Position numbers and translations under genes: made by a program. Positions 31,829-40,884 of a stretch of 64,000 nucleotides of DNA are shown piece by piece. This DNA is from JADFRD01 sp964491015. Its GTDB lineage: Bacteria; Fidelibacterota; Marinisomatia; Marinisomatales; TCS55. The notes beneath the pieces were generated by a model. That model searched no databases. It saw only the letters and a program-made list of their open reading frames with translations, and was not told the origin of the DNA. Every line of letters begins with the position of its first letter. The first letter of the stretch is position 1. The stretch is taken from contig CAZBEY010000001.1 in NCBI GenBank assembly GCA_964491015.1, forward strand, positions 62,001 to 126,000, given 5' to 3'.

Positions 31829-33472
31829 TTACCCTTGTTTCACCCATAAAACAAGTTTTTGACCGGGATAAATATATTGGCCATAGGTTAAATGGTTCCA
31901 ACGACGAATTTTTGAAGCCCGGGTGCCGTAATTTTGTGCAATATGACCCAACGTATCTCCTCTTCTAACAGTATATACAACTTTTAGATGTCCCGGTGGC
32001 CCATCTCTGGTTGTATAGACACCGCGAACCGGTATGGTCAATTTTTGTCCGATTTTAATTCGATGTCTGTTTCGAATTTTATTCACCGCAGCCAAATCGT
32101 GAATGGATACTTTGTATTTTTTGGATATAGTCCATAAACTTTCTCCCCGGCGCACTTTATGAACGATATATTGGGGTGCAAATCTCTGGTCTTCCGGTAA
32201 CGCATTAAAATTGGCAGCAAACTGATCAGCTGTTCCTTTAGGAATACGTAATAAATAAGGGCCATTATTGGGCGTGGCCGATTGGCGTAATTCTGGGTTA
32301 TAATTCTTAATTGTTTTTAGACTGATACCTGTGGCGCGGGCAAGGACAGACAGATCGGCGCTTTTTTCCAATTCTACCAAATCAAATTCAAATGGACGTT
32401 TTGCATTGGTAGTCGAAGAAAGGTCAAATCCATATTCTTCCGGATTTTTAGCCATAATCGCTGCTGCCATATAATAGGGAATATAATTACGGGTTTCTTT
32501 CGGAAGAGAATGCAATTGCCAAAAATCTGAAGTCTGATGGAGTCGGATGGCTCTACGGATCCTCCCCGGTCCGGTATTATAAGATGCTAACGCAAGGTAC
32601 CAATGATCAAATTCATTGAATAAATCTTTTAAATATGCACAGGCAGCGTAAGTGGACTTGATCGGATCCCGTCTTTCATCAACATACCAATCCCTTTTCA
32701 ATCCATAATTTTTTCCTGTTGAGTATACAAATTGCCACAACCCGGTAGCACTGGCTTTTGAATACGCTTTTGGATTGAGCCCTGATTCAATCATGGCAAG
32801 ATATACTATTTCTTCCGGCAATTCATTTTCTCTTAAAATATTTTTTATTAATTCTCCATACTCCGGTAACCTTTCCAACCAAGTTTGAAACTGTTTCTTA
32901 CCTTTCGTTTGAAAATACCGAATATATTGATCCACTGCTTTATTCCGCACCAGGGGGATATGCCCATCGCGATCATCTACGACAGTGAACTTACTGTTTC
33001 CCATTTCCATTTCAACAGGGATGGTGACCTCTTCAAGCATTTGTTTGGCATAAGCAGCAGAAATGGGGGCTTCAGTTATTTCCAAGGTGTGGAGCCGTGT
33101 AGCGTAAATCACATTTAACGAAGAGACAAATCTATCGAATTCTTCCTGGTCTTCCTCTGTTTTGTCACCCAATTGATCCGCTTCACCCAATAATTCATAA
33201 ATATTATCCAAATAATAAATAACTTCGAGAGTATCTTGATGTATATCGGCAATGACTGCCTCAGTGAGAAGCATTTTTACATCACGGAGTAATTGCGGCA
33301 GACGATTGCGTGCCTCATCTACCCCATTACCGTTTAAATAAATCCCCTCAGGCTGTACACTAGGTTCGTTTCCATTTTCAAATTGGGACTCTCCTGCAGG
33401 CAGGTCCTGACTCAAGACTAAATTCATTGCGACAGCAATGAATAGTAAAATTCGTGTAACTTCTTTAATCAT
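31829..33472 (-). CDS. Membrane-bound lytic murein transglycosylase D-like, with two LysM domains
   Basis: The 547-residue protein has a signal peptide (residues about 1-21, ending VLSQ), a 150-residue N-terminal region, and an SLT catalytic domain near 220-330 with the glutamate in YLAMIESGLNPKAYSKASATG and LWQFVYSTGKNYGL, followed by YAACAYLKDLFNEF and ALASYNTGPGRI. Two LysM peptidoglycan-binding repeats follow near 445-490 (VRRGESLWTISKKYKVS) and 500-545 (VRRGDTLGHIAQNYG). This is the MltD plan. It would cleave glycan strands in the periplasm. First gene of the run that leads to HU. Confidence 0.92.
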   Translation of the reverse strand: MIKEVTRILLFIAVAMNLVLSQDLPAGESQFENGNEPSVQPEGIYLNGNGVDEARNRLPQLLRDVKMLLTEAVIADIHQDTLEVIYYLDNIYELLGEADQLGDKTEEDQEEFDRFVSSLNVIYATRLHTLEITEAPISAAYAKQMLEEVTIPVEMEMGNSKFTVVDDRDGHIPLVRNKAVDQYIRYFQTKGKKQFQTWLERLPEYGELIKNILRENELPEEIVYLAMIESGLNPKAYSKASATGLWQFVYSTGKNYGLKRDWYVDERRDPIKSTYAACAYLKDLFNEFDHWYLALASYNTGPGRIRRAIRLHQTSDFWQLHSLPKETRNYIPYYMAAAIMAKNPEEYGFDLSSTTNAKRPFEFDLVELEKSADLSVLARATGISLKTIKNYNPELRQSATPNNGPYLLRIPKGTADQFAANFNALPEDQRFAPQYIVHKVRRGESLWTISKKYKVSIHDLAAVNKIRNRHRIKIGQKLTIPVRGVYTTRDGPPGHLKVVYTVRRGDTLGHIAQNYGTRASKIRRWNHLTYGQYIYPGQKLVLWVKQG

Positions 33473-33643
33473 AAGGTTTTAGGGCAAATTAAGGAGGGCG
33501 AAGTTATAGGAAAACAAAGGATCAGTCAAGGGAATTACTTACAAAATTTCATGGGGGATAAACCTGAATTTTCATTTCTTATTTTCTTGAAAAAACGACC
33601 GGTTAATGGTTTTACGCTTTTTGGTGATTTCATCATTGGTTGT

Positions 33644-34771
33644 TCAATCTCGGACCGGATCCTTTTTTAGATTTTTCAGGGGACATACTAAACAGAACCC
33701 TCTTTGACAATAATGAGAATTCAAATATAATAACCCCTGGGTATTTCCAACATTGGTTAGCTCTTGTCGAGTAAATATATTTCCAAATTTTTTACTCATA
33801 AACCCATATGGATATTGGATATGCATTCGGCCCCAAGAATCTTTCCAATATGTATAGGCTTCAATATTATTATTTTTCAGAGCATCGATCGCTAGAAATG
33901 GGAGAAAATAATTGATAGAACATTCGGTTAAAATACCTTTTCCCCCGCTGGGACAACGGAATGTGAGCTCTCGGAAAAACAATTCATAATTTGTAAATGC
34001 AGTGTTTTTGATTTGGGATTTAAATGTGATTAACTCTATCAGTAGAGTAATCCGTTTCTCAGGCCAATGGGCGGGACGAATTCCGCAATGCTCCCAAACA
34101 ATATCTATCGCCTTGGATAGTGACTCAATCATTCTGATTTGTTTCTTTTTGGTCAATTGAATCAGCCGATCAATATCTAAATGGTTGACCAGTAATTTAA
34201 AATATTCTTCATTTCCTCCTTTTCCCAATACATTTGCCAATAAAGCGAAATGGTTTTTATTCGATATGGATTGAAGGTGCTTTTGCCATCTTTTTTCCCC
34301 CATATTATGCAATAATTGATCATATTTATTTTCAATGTTTTGTTTCGTCAAAATACAATCATTTTTTCTATTCATCTTAAACACAAGTGTGTTTTCTAAA
34401 GGGCTTTTTATTTTTTCAACCGGTTTGTGTACGATGTGTAAAATAACGCGATTGTAATGCTTATCATTTTCATGGTGATGGGTATACCAGTCCCGCTCCA
34501 AAATGTGACATTCTATATCTCCCTCGACTATACTTGACTGAATAAACAAAATGGCATTGTTAATGTCCGGCCCTTTGTTTCTATTCCGCGTACCATGATG
34601 GATGATTGTAAGAGTACGACCCTCTCTTGTGTCAAATGTTGTACCGATGGGAAGCTGAAACCATTGATTTAGAAGATCCTTTTCATAATATTGGTTCGGC
34701 TCACTCACATTTGAAACAAAACCATTTAACTTGATTAATTCACCGGCTTCATAACGTTGTAAATGGGTCAT
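33644..34771 (-). CDS. DUF2851 family protein
   Basis: This 375-residue protein matches the DUF2851 family, found mainly in Bacteroidetes and relatives and of unknown function. Visible signatures are LTIIHHGTRNRNKGPDINNA near residue 50, VEGDIECHILERDWYTHHHENDKHY-type block near 77-100, the FKMNRKND segment, and a C-terminal cysteine-rich YCQRGFCLVCP motif that may bind a metal. It has no signal peptide or membrane helix. It lies alone between the transglycosylase and the acyltransferase genes. Confidence 0.82.
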   Translation of the reverse strand: MTHLQRYEAGELIKLNGFVSNVSEPNQYYEKDLLNQWFQLPIGTTFDTREGRTLTIIHHGTRNRNKGPDINNAILFIQSSIVEGDIECHILERDWYTHHHENDKHYNRVILHIVHKPVEKIKSPLENTLVFKMNRKNDCILTKQNIENKYDQLLHNMGEKRWQKHLQSISNKNHFALLANVLGKGGNEEYFKLLVNHLDIDRLIQLTKKKQIRMIESLSKAIDIVWEHCGIRPAHWPEKRITLLIELITFKSQIKNTAFTNYELFFRELTFRCPSGGKGILTECSINYFLPFLAIDALKNNNIEAYTYWKDSWGRMHIQYPYGFMSKKFGNIFTRQELTNVGNTQGLLYLNSHYCQRGFCLVCPLKNLKKDPVRD

Positions 34772-34975
34772 TTTAATCTTTGGATTGCTAATGACGATAA
34801 AACGCCTAAAGGCCGAAGCAACTGCGCGGGCAGGTAATGTCCACCAAGTACATATTTATGTTTTACATAATTACATAGGTCTATGATTCCTCTATCCATT
34901 AATATTACCTTTTTTGCATTATTTAGTTCGTTTGCTCATGAATTATCCATGTTAGATCTGGAATAGGATATAATG

Positions 34976-35692
34976 TTAATTGGCCATCCATGATGACCTT
35001 AAATTTACAACTTCATTCCTTACAATTTCAGTAACTTGATTTCGATCCTCGTAATGATATATTGAAGTATCAACCGGCTCTCCTATAATCAAATGTATTG
35101 GTTTTGGTTGTACATTAAACGATCCTTTTTTAACAACATTGAAGGTTCCGAAAATCCCCATCGGAACGATAGGAATGTTTGTTTGAATACCCAAGATAAT
35201 ACCACCCTTTTTAAACGGTTTCAACTTTCCGTCTAAGGATCGGGTTCCTTCCGGGAAAATGACAATAGACCGGGGATATTTACTTAGTGATTTTTTGGCG
35301 ATTTCCATGGATTTAAGAGCGGCTCTATGATTCTTTCGATTTACAAAAATATATTTACCTAACATCATTGCCCAACCCATAAATGGAATTTTCCGCAACT
35401 CCACTTTCGCCATAAACACAAGTTGATAAGGTAAGGTGGCCATGACCAATAATATATCAAAACCGGATTCGTGATTCGAAACGAAAACATATTGCCTGTC
35501 CCGATCCAGCTTTTCCAATCCGTGAACGGAATAAGGTACACCACTGATCCATAAAATGATTCTAGACCATATTTTTCCCACCCAAGCAATGGGTTTTCCT
35601 CCGGGGAAAAACAAGGAAAGGATTATCCCGATGGTGGCTAATACGGGCGTCCAAATAAATAAATTAATAACAACCCAGACGAAACGAATCAG
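34976..35692 (-). CDS. 1-acyl-glycerol-3-phosphate acyltransferase (PlsC-like), non-ATG start
   Basis: PlsC acylates lysophosphatidic acid in phospholipid synthesis. The acyltransferase motifs are intact: VSNHESGFDILL (NHx4D), KVELRKIPFMGWAM, and IVFPEGTRSLDGKLKPFK, with IVPMGIFG near the end. No ATG, GTG or TTG lies upstream of a TTG at 35614, but that start would remove the N-terminal membrane helix FVWVVINLFIWTPVLATIG that is present in frame. A strong AGGAGG at 35705-35700 sits 7 bases before a CTG (35692) and 10 before an ATT (35689), both overlapping the serS stop; I take the CTG, giving 238 residues. The ATT is equally possible. Confidence 0.85.
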   Translation of the reverse strand: MIRFVWVVINLFIWTPVLATIGIILSLFFPGGKPIAWVGKIWSRIILWISGVPYSVHGLEKLDRDRQYVFVSNHESGFDILLVMATLPYQLVFMAKVELRKIPFMGWAMMLGKYIFVNRKNHRAALKSMEIAKKSLSKYPRSIVIFPEGTRSLDGKLKPFKKGGIILGIQTNIPIVPMGIFGTFNVVKKGSFNVQPKPIHLIIGEPVDTSIYHYEDRNQVTEIVRNEVVNLRSSWMAN

Positions 35693-36957
35693 ATCAGAAC
35701 CTCCTTACCTACGTAGGGTTGAAGTGCTTTTGGTACAATCACAATTCCGTCTCGTGTTTGATACGATTCCAAGAGTGCAACCGTTAGCCTTGGTGTGGCA
35801 ACTCCCGAACCGTTCAATGTATGAACAAAGGCTGTTTTGTGATCGAGAGATCGGCGATAGCGTATATTCCCCCGGCGCGCTTGGAAATCTTCGAAATTAC
35901 TGCAGGATGAGACTTCCAGCCAATTCTCTTCAGCCGGAGACCAAACTTCCAAATCGTAACATTTGGCAGCTGAAAAACTCAAATCGCCTGTGCATAGCTC
36001 GATCACTCTATAATGAAGTCCCAGTGCTTGCAAAATCGCTTCTGCATTTTGAACCAGTAATTTCAATTCATCATAGGAAGATTTTGGCTCAACAAACTTA
36101 ACCATTTCAACTTTATTAAATTGATGAACCCTAAGCAGCCCTCTCGTTTCTTTACCATAAGAACCGGCTTCCCTGCGAAAACAAGCTGAATATGCCGTGT
36201 AATTTTTCGGCAGATCCTGTTCATCCAGTATTTCATCTTTATGGATATTGGTAACCGGAACTTCTGCTGTTGGAATGAGAAATAATTCATCTTTTTCTGT
36301 AAAATACATGTCTTCAGCAAATTTGGGCAATTGGCCAACGGTAAACGGAGCTGAACCGCGGGCCATAAAAGGCGGAAAAATTTCAGTAAATCCATGATGG
36401 TCTACATGAAAATCAAGCATAAAATTAATGAGGGCTCGTTCCAACTTAGCCCCTTGTCCAGTAAATAAAGGAAATCCCGAGCCGGATATTTTTGCTGATC
36501 GTTCAAAATCAAATAGACCGAGAGATGAACCCAGTTCAATATGATCTTTAATTGAAAAATCAAATACGGGTCTTTCGCCCCATTCCTTTACAACTTTATT
36601 GTCCTTCTCACAGTTGCCTTTGGGTACGGACTCATGGGGAACATTCGGAATCAATTCAAGGATTGATCTAATCTCCTCCTGTAATTCGACTGCTTTTGTT
36701 TCAAGGAGTTTAATTTGACCACCGACCTCACGCATTGTAGCAATGGCATTTGCGGCATCACCGCCCGATCGCTTGACATGAGCAATTTCTTCCGAAACAC
36801 GGTTGCGTTCAGCACGGAGATCATTTATTTCTGTTAATATTTTACGATGCTGTTCATCTAAGTGAAGCAATAGAGAAAAATCGATTTTTTCCCCTTTTAA
36901 AGAAATACTTTTTTGAAGCGCATCTGCCGTTTCACGAATTCTGGATAAAGATAACAT
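35689..36957 (-). CDS. serS: Seryl-tRNA synthetase
   Basis: SerS charges serine onto tRNA-Ser. The 422-residue class II synthetase has an N-terminal coiled-coil tRNA-binding arm (residues about 30-110, with the heptad-like NDLRAERNRVSEEIAHVK), motif 1 region HHGFTEIFPPFM near 182, motif 2 AYSACFRREAGSYGKETRGLLRVHQFNKVE-type near 260-288, and motif 3 GVATPRLTVALLESYQ near 386. All active-site segments are intact. Its end overlaps the plsC start region. Confidence 0.97.
   Translation of the reverse strand: MLSLSRIRETADALQKSISLKGEKIDFSLLLHLDEQHRKILTEINDLRAERNRVSEEIAHVKRSGGDAANAIATMREVGGQIKLLETKAVELQEEIRSILELIPNVPHESVPKGNCEKDNKVVKEWGERPVFDFSIKDHIELGSSLGLFDFERSAKISGSGFPLFTGQGAKLERALINFMLDFHVDHHGFTEIFPPFMARGSAPFTVGQLPKFAEDMYFTEKDELFLIPTAEVPVTNIHKDEILDEQDLPKNYTAYSACFRREAGSYGKETRGLLRVHQFNKVEMVKFVEPKSSYDELKLLVQNAEAILQALGLHYRVIELCTGDLSFSAAKCYDLEVWSPAEENWLEVSSCSNFEDFQARRGNIRYRRSLDHKTAFVHTLNGSGVATPRLTVALLESYQTRDGIVIVPKALQPYVGKEVLI
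35700..35705 (-). promoter_or_regulatory. Ribosome binding site deciding the plsC start
   Basis: AGGAGG lies inside the last codons of serS, followed by an in-frame CTG after 7 bases and ATT after 10 bases. The plsC reading frame is closed by a TAA at about 35706-35708, so no earlier start is possible. This supports a non-standard start codon coupled to serS termination. Confidence 0.6.
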
Positions 36958-37006
36958 ATTTTTTTGGGATTATTTGTTTATAAAAATTAGAGAGTAAAAA
37001 ATGGAT

Positions 37007-37615
37007 TTACAATGATGTAGATTTTAAAAAATACCTTGCGTGTCTCAATCCAAGAAAATTGTAAGAATAATTTTGGTCGAACAAGTTGTATCCAATTTCA
37101 CTAAAAGTATTTTTCCATTCGGCATTGCTTTTATTACGATGAGGATGATTTTTGAATTCAAGATTTAACACAGTATCCATCAACAATGTGTAATATTTCT
37201 GAAGAGGGTTTATAATAACATCTTCAAAAATGACAACATGTTTTGAGATCCTGTTCACTTCTTTCAGGAGATAGATAGGATCATTTGAGTGGTGTAGCAC
37301 GAAAATGAGAAGGGCATAATCAAATTCTTTATTCTTAAATGGTAACGGTTTATCGGGAGAACCTAAAGTGAATTTTATTTTATGAGACAGATTACGGTTG
37401 ACAACATCAAAACCCACAACAGATTGAGCATGGTCTTGCAATTTTTCTGTAATTAATCCGGATCCACACCCAATATCAATGATGGAACACTCCCCTTGAT
37501 TCTGACCCAGGAATTTGATTATTTGTTTCAGCCTTGACCTGGATCTTACATCCTCAAAAAAATATAAAAATCTTCTAAATATTTTAATTTTAAAAAGGAT
37601 TGAAACCAACGACAT
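37007..37615 (-). CDS. SAM-dependent methyltransferase, class I (Methyltransf_11 type)
   Basis: The 202-residue protein has the SAM-binding motif IIDIGCGSGLITEKL near residues 44-58, an acidic GFDVVNRNL block near 69, and FDYALLIFVLHHSND near 99-113 (motif IV region), typical of small-molecule or lipid methyltransferases. The substrate is unknown. It is ten bases downstream of the sugar-phosphate transferase gene on the same strand, so it may modify a sugar or lipid in the polysaccharide pathway. Confidence 0.82.
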   Translation of the reverse strand: MSLVSILFKIKIFRRFLYFFEDVRSRSRLKQIIKFLGQNQGECSIIDIGCGSGLITEKLQDHAQSVVGFDVVNRNLSHKIKFTLGSPDKPLPFKNKEFDYALLIFVLHHSNDPIYLLKEVNRISKHVVIFEDVIINPLQKYYTLLMDTVLNLEFKNHPHRNKSNAEWKNTFSEIGYNLFDQNYSYNFLGLRHARYFLKSTSL

Positions 37616-37625
37616 GAGTTGAAAA

Positions 37626-39041
37626 TTATCGGCCTTCGCCGGATAACATCACCCACGCTGTACTCAACATAATTTTCAGATCCAGTGAAAAACTCAGGTT
37701 CTCTATATAATAAAAATCATATTTCAATTTTTGTCTGACATCCTCAATCTCCTGATCATAAGGATGCTTGATTTGAGCCCAACCAGTGATGCCGGGGCGG
37801 ATTTTTAAACGCCGGTAATAAAACGGGTATTCCTGAACCAATTTGTCAACAAAATAAGGCCGCTCCGGACGGGGTCCAATCAAACTCATATCCCCTTTGA
37901 TTACCATAAGCAGTTGGGGAAGTTCATCCAGACGAAAGCGTCGCAATACTCGCCCGACCCGGGTGATACGAGCATCTTCTTCACTCGCCCAGACAGGACC
38001 GGTTAATTGCTCAGCATTCTCCACCATCGTTCTGAATTTATAAATGGTAAAATGCTTCTGCAGTTTCCCCACCCTATCTTGTTTATAGAATATAGGCCCT
38101 TTACTATCGATTTTGATAATCGCAGATGTAATAATCCATATTGGGAGTGAAATGACCAGAGAGGGAATGGCAATGAGCAAATCCAGTATTCGTTTTATGA
38201 TGATATTATAAACGGTCTCCAAGTTGGGGTTTACTTTAATGAGAGGAAGACCATATATCTGCTCTGTTCTGGCGAGTCCACTAATGACTTCGTGAAGGTC
38301 CGGTACAATTTTGATGGAGACCGGTGATCCGTTCGCTCGCGTAATGATCCGTGTGACATGTGTGTGCTCAAGAACCGTGGGCGCCACAATGACTTCTGAA
38401 ATCTGGTTTTCCAAAATAATGGATTTCAAATCTCTTTCATGTCCAATAATATGAACACCATTGGTTTCATCTATATCCGGATCATCATCCGAATGAACAA
38501 ACCCCAATAAATCAAACCCCTGGTTTTTCTGGACAGTAATATTATCAGCCACTTGAAATCCTCTGTCATTTACCCCCACAATGATGGTTTTTCGAAGACC
38601 GTATCCTTTGGTAAGTAAATATTTTTGAACGGAGCGAAAAATCCATCGCGGGATTGAAAGACTCATGATTAACACCAGCCAATAACGCAATATTTCTTGT
38701 GCATTTACAGGTAGAACAACAGGGGTTAACGCATCGATAAATACAGCGACCAATGCGATCAAAAAGGTTACTTTAACAATTTGTTGAATTTCATAGAATC
38801 TTGAAACAGTCGGTTCGCTGCGATACAAATCTAATGGTAAAAATATAATTCCTAACAATACCTGCCCCAGCGCAAATATCATAAATGTTTCCAATGGACT
38901 TATTTGAACATTGTTGCTGATACTGGGTACGAGTACCATGTAAAATGCAATTGAGGTAAAAATTGCATCTGTAAAATATAAACCCCACGCAATGACCCAT
39001 CGGGGGTATCGGATACGCAGATGTTGTATTGTTTCCAGCAT
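37626..39041 (-). CDS. Undecaprenyl-phosphate sugar phosphotransferase (WcaJ/WbaP type)
   Basis: This enzyme starts exopolysaccharide repeat units by moving a sugar-1-phosphate onto undecaprenyl phosphate. The 471-residue protein has four N-terminal membrane helices (residues 15-140), a Rossmann-like CoA-binding-type domain with KTIIVGVNDRGFQVAD near 150, a fifth helix near 285, and the catalytic C-terminal domain with FYKQDRVGKLQKHFTIYKFRT, RVGRVLRRFRLDELPQLL, KGDMSLIGPRPERPYF and ITGWAQI. The first sugar cannot be named. It is the initiator for the Wzx/Wzy locus that follows upstream. Confidence 0.93.
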   Translation of the reverse strand: MLETIQHLRIRYPRWVIAWGLYFTDAIFTSIAFYMVLVPSISNNVQISPLETFMIFALGQVLLGIIFLPLDLYRSEPTVSRFYEIQQIVKVTFLIALVAVFIDALTPVVLPVNAQEILRYWLVLIMSLSIPRWIFRSVQKYLLTKGYGLRKTIIVGVNDRGFQVADNITVQKNQGFDLLGFVHSDDDPDIDETNGVHIIGHERDLKSIILENQISEVIVAPTVLEHTHVTRIITRANGSPVSIKIVPDLHEVISGLARTEQIYGLPLIKVNPNLETVYNIIIKRILDLLIAIPSLVISLPIWIITSAIIKIDSKGPIFYKQDRVGKLQKHFTIYKFRTMVENAEQLTGPVWASEEDARITRVGRVLRRFRLDELPQLLMVIKGDMSLIGPRPERPYFVDKLVQEYPFYYRRLKIRPGITGWAQIKHPYDQEIEDVRQKLKYDFYYIENLSFSLDLKIMLSTAWVMLSGEGR

Positions 39042-39182
39042 AATGAAAATTATATAAACTTTATTTTCTATTAGATGTGCTGGATCACACGAGAAATTGA
39101 GAAATCATTATACAGTTGTTCATGTTTTTTATTTTATTATTTAAACTAACTGATAACGATTGTGGGCGATAGAACTCCTTTG

Positions 39183-39207
39183 AAGTTGATGAAAATTAGG
39201 TCAACTT
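39183..39207. promoter_or_regulatory. Inverted repeat in the wzi upstream region
   Basis: AAGTTGA (39183-39189) and TCAACTT (39201-39207) form a perfect 7-base inverted repeat around an 11-base loop, 66 bases before the Wzi-like gene. It lies in the 232-base region between the divergent sugar-transferase and wzi genes, and just before TTGTCA and TAGAAT boxes (39217 and about 39238, spacing about 15) that could be a weak promoter. Operator role is only a suggestion. Confidence 0.35.
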
Positions 39208-39273
39208 TAGTTTGTTGTCAAGTAAATGAAATTAATAGAATAAATAGGTTTAAAAAGCGTAGACTTCTGTCTT

Positions 39274-40884
39274 ATGAAAATCCACCCACGATCTAATATA
39301 TGCGGATTATTCGTCCTATCTACTTTAACGGGGTTACTGATCTGTCAAGATGTACCTGTTGATATAAGTCATCCGGTAAATGATTTTATTCTCCGTTATA
39401 GTGCTAAAGGGGTTGCAAAATCAATCCATCCCGGACTAAAACCATTTTCTATTAACCAAATAAATGCTGCTTTAGATGAAATTTCAAATGCCGAACTTTC
39501 AAAAAGTGAACGGGACCTGCTGTTTTATTTTATCAGAGAATTTGACGTTAACAATTTCAAAAAAGGGTTCCAAGCTCCTTGGCAAATTTCCTACCTAAAG
39601 AAAGGTGCGAACGCTGCCTTTTCCCCATACAATCAGAATAGTGATGAATTAAGGTTTATATCATACAGGGATAAAGGTCTTTCTCTTTGGATAGATTGGG
39701 AAGAATTGATCAGCGTAGATGCCCAAGACACCATTCACCGATCTTTCAATAATGACCATGTTACTGTATCAGGAAGATTTAATGAAAATGTATCATTTTA
39801 CAGCTCCTATTCACTATTTCGAGTGGGATACCAGGATTCCGATCCCATTCCGGAAGAATTCAAACAAGGTTATCTTTTGCTTGAAGAAAATACCCATTGG
39901 TTGATCTGGGACGTTTCGGAGGCATCCCTGAAATGGAATAATTCGATTGTGGATATTGAACTGAGTAAAATTCCTGTTTATTGGGGATTCAGCAGACGCC
40001 ACTCTCCAATTCTTTCGGGAAATGTTCAACCATTTTCTTTTTTTAGACTATCAAAAAATTATTATAGAGTCCGGGCTGAAAGTATCATAGGTTCACTTGT
40101 CCCCTATTGTGGTAGTAGAAAAAGTAACATTGAAGAAAAACACATTGCAGCTCATCGCTTTGAATTTGATCTAACACAATCTTTAACCATTTCATTCAAC
40201 GAAATGGTTATTTATGCCCGAAGGAATCTTGAATTAGGTTATTTATTACCGGTGAATCTGTTCTGGTCGGAAGAACATAGTTTGGGAAACAGGGATAACG
40301 TACTTATGTCATTTGATACATTCTGGAATGTAACACCGGGCTTATCGGTTTATGGAACTTTTTTCTGGGATGAGTTATCCTGGTTCAAATTATTCAGCCC
40401 CTGGTGGGGAAATAAATTCATTTTTCAATCGGGGTTTCATTGGGTTCCATTCTCTAACCCAAAACTTCCTGATTTCAGAATTGAATACACCGCCAGTCGC
40501 CCCTGGGTTTACACCCATCAGGATTCACTGCTCAACTATACTTCCGCAGGCCACGGATTGGGCTTTCCCACAGGACCAAATTCCCAATTGCTCTATCTGG
40601 AAATGAATATGTGGCCAACATATAAAACGTATCTGTCGTTTAATATTTCTTATCTTATTAAAGGATCTGGAGTTGGTTCAACTCCAAATGATAACTACAG
40701 TTTGAGGGATAAATCGTTGGATAATAATACCCCTTTCTTATTGGGGGATGTTCATGACCAGTTTATTGTAGGAACTCACTTCCGTATTCGGGTAACAGAA
40801 CTTTTTTATATAACCGGAAAATTAATCTATAACAATAGTGAAAATATATTTGAAGGTAAATTGGGTTTATTGATGAATTATTAG
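39274..40884 (+). CDS. Wzi-like capsule assembly outer-membrane protein
   Basis: The 536-residue protein starts with a signal peptide (about residues 1-24) and reads as a beta-rich outer-membrane barrel. The conserved Wzi N terminus, HPVNDFILRYSAKGV with the GLKPFSINQINAALDEI helix, lies near residues 30-75; later aromatic-rich strands follow. Wzi anchors group 1 capsule on the cell surface. It is the only plus-strand gene in the polysaccharide locus and overlaps the 3' end of the convergent glycosyltransferase by four bases. Confidence 0.8.
   Translation: MKIHPRSNICGLFVLSTLTGLLICQDVPVDISHPVNDFILRYSAKGVAKSIHPGLKPFSINQINAALDEISNAELSKSERDLLFYFIREFDVNNFKKGFQAPWQISYLKKGANAAFSPYNQNSDELRFISYRDKGLSLWIDWEELISVDAQDTIHRSFNNDHVTVSGRFNENVSFYSSYSLFRVGYQDSDPIPEEFKQGYLLLEENTHWLIWDVSEASLKWNNSIVDIELSKIPVYWGFSRRHSPILSGNVQPFSFFRLSKNYYRVRAESIIGSLVPYCGSRKSNIEEKHIAAHRFEFDLTQSLTISFNEMVIYARRNLELGYLLPVNLFWSEEHSLGNRDNVLMSFDTFWNVTPGLSVYGTFFWDELSWFKLFSPWWGNKFIFQSGFHWVPFSNPKLPDFRIEYTASRPWVYTHQDSLLNYTSAGHGLGFPTGPNSQLLYLEMNMWPTYKTYLSFNISYLIKGSGVGSTPNDNYSLRDKSLDNNTPFLLGDVHDQFIVGTHFRIRVTELFYITGKLIYNNSENIFEGKLGLLMNY

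Noticed and set aside
35556..36101. Plus-strand frame of 181 codons opposite serS and plsC
   Set aside because: Antisense to two genes with intact motifs; composition is not protein-like.
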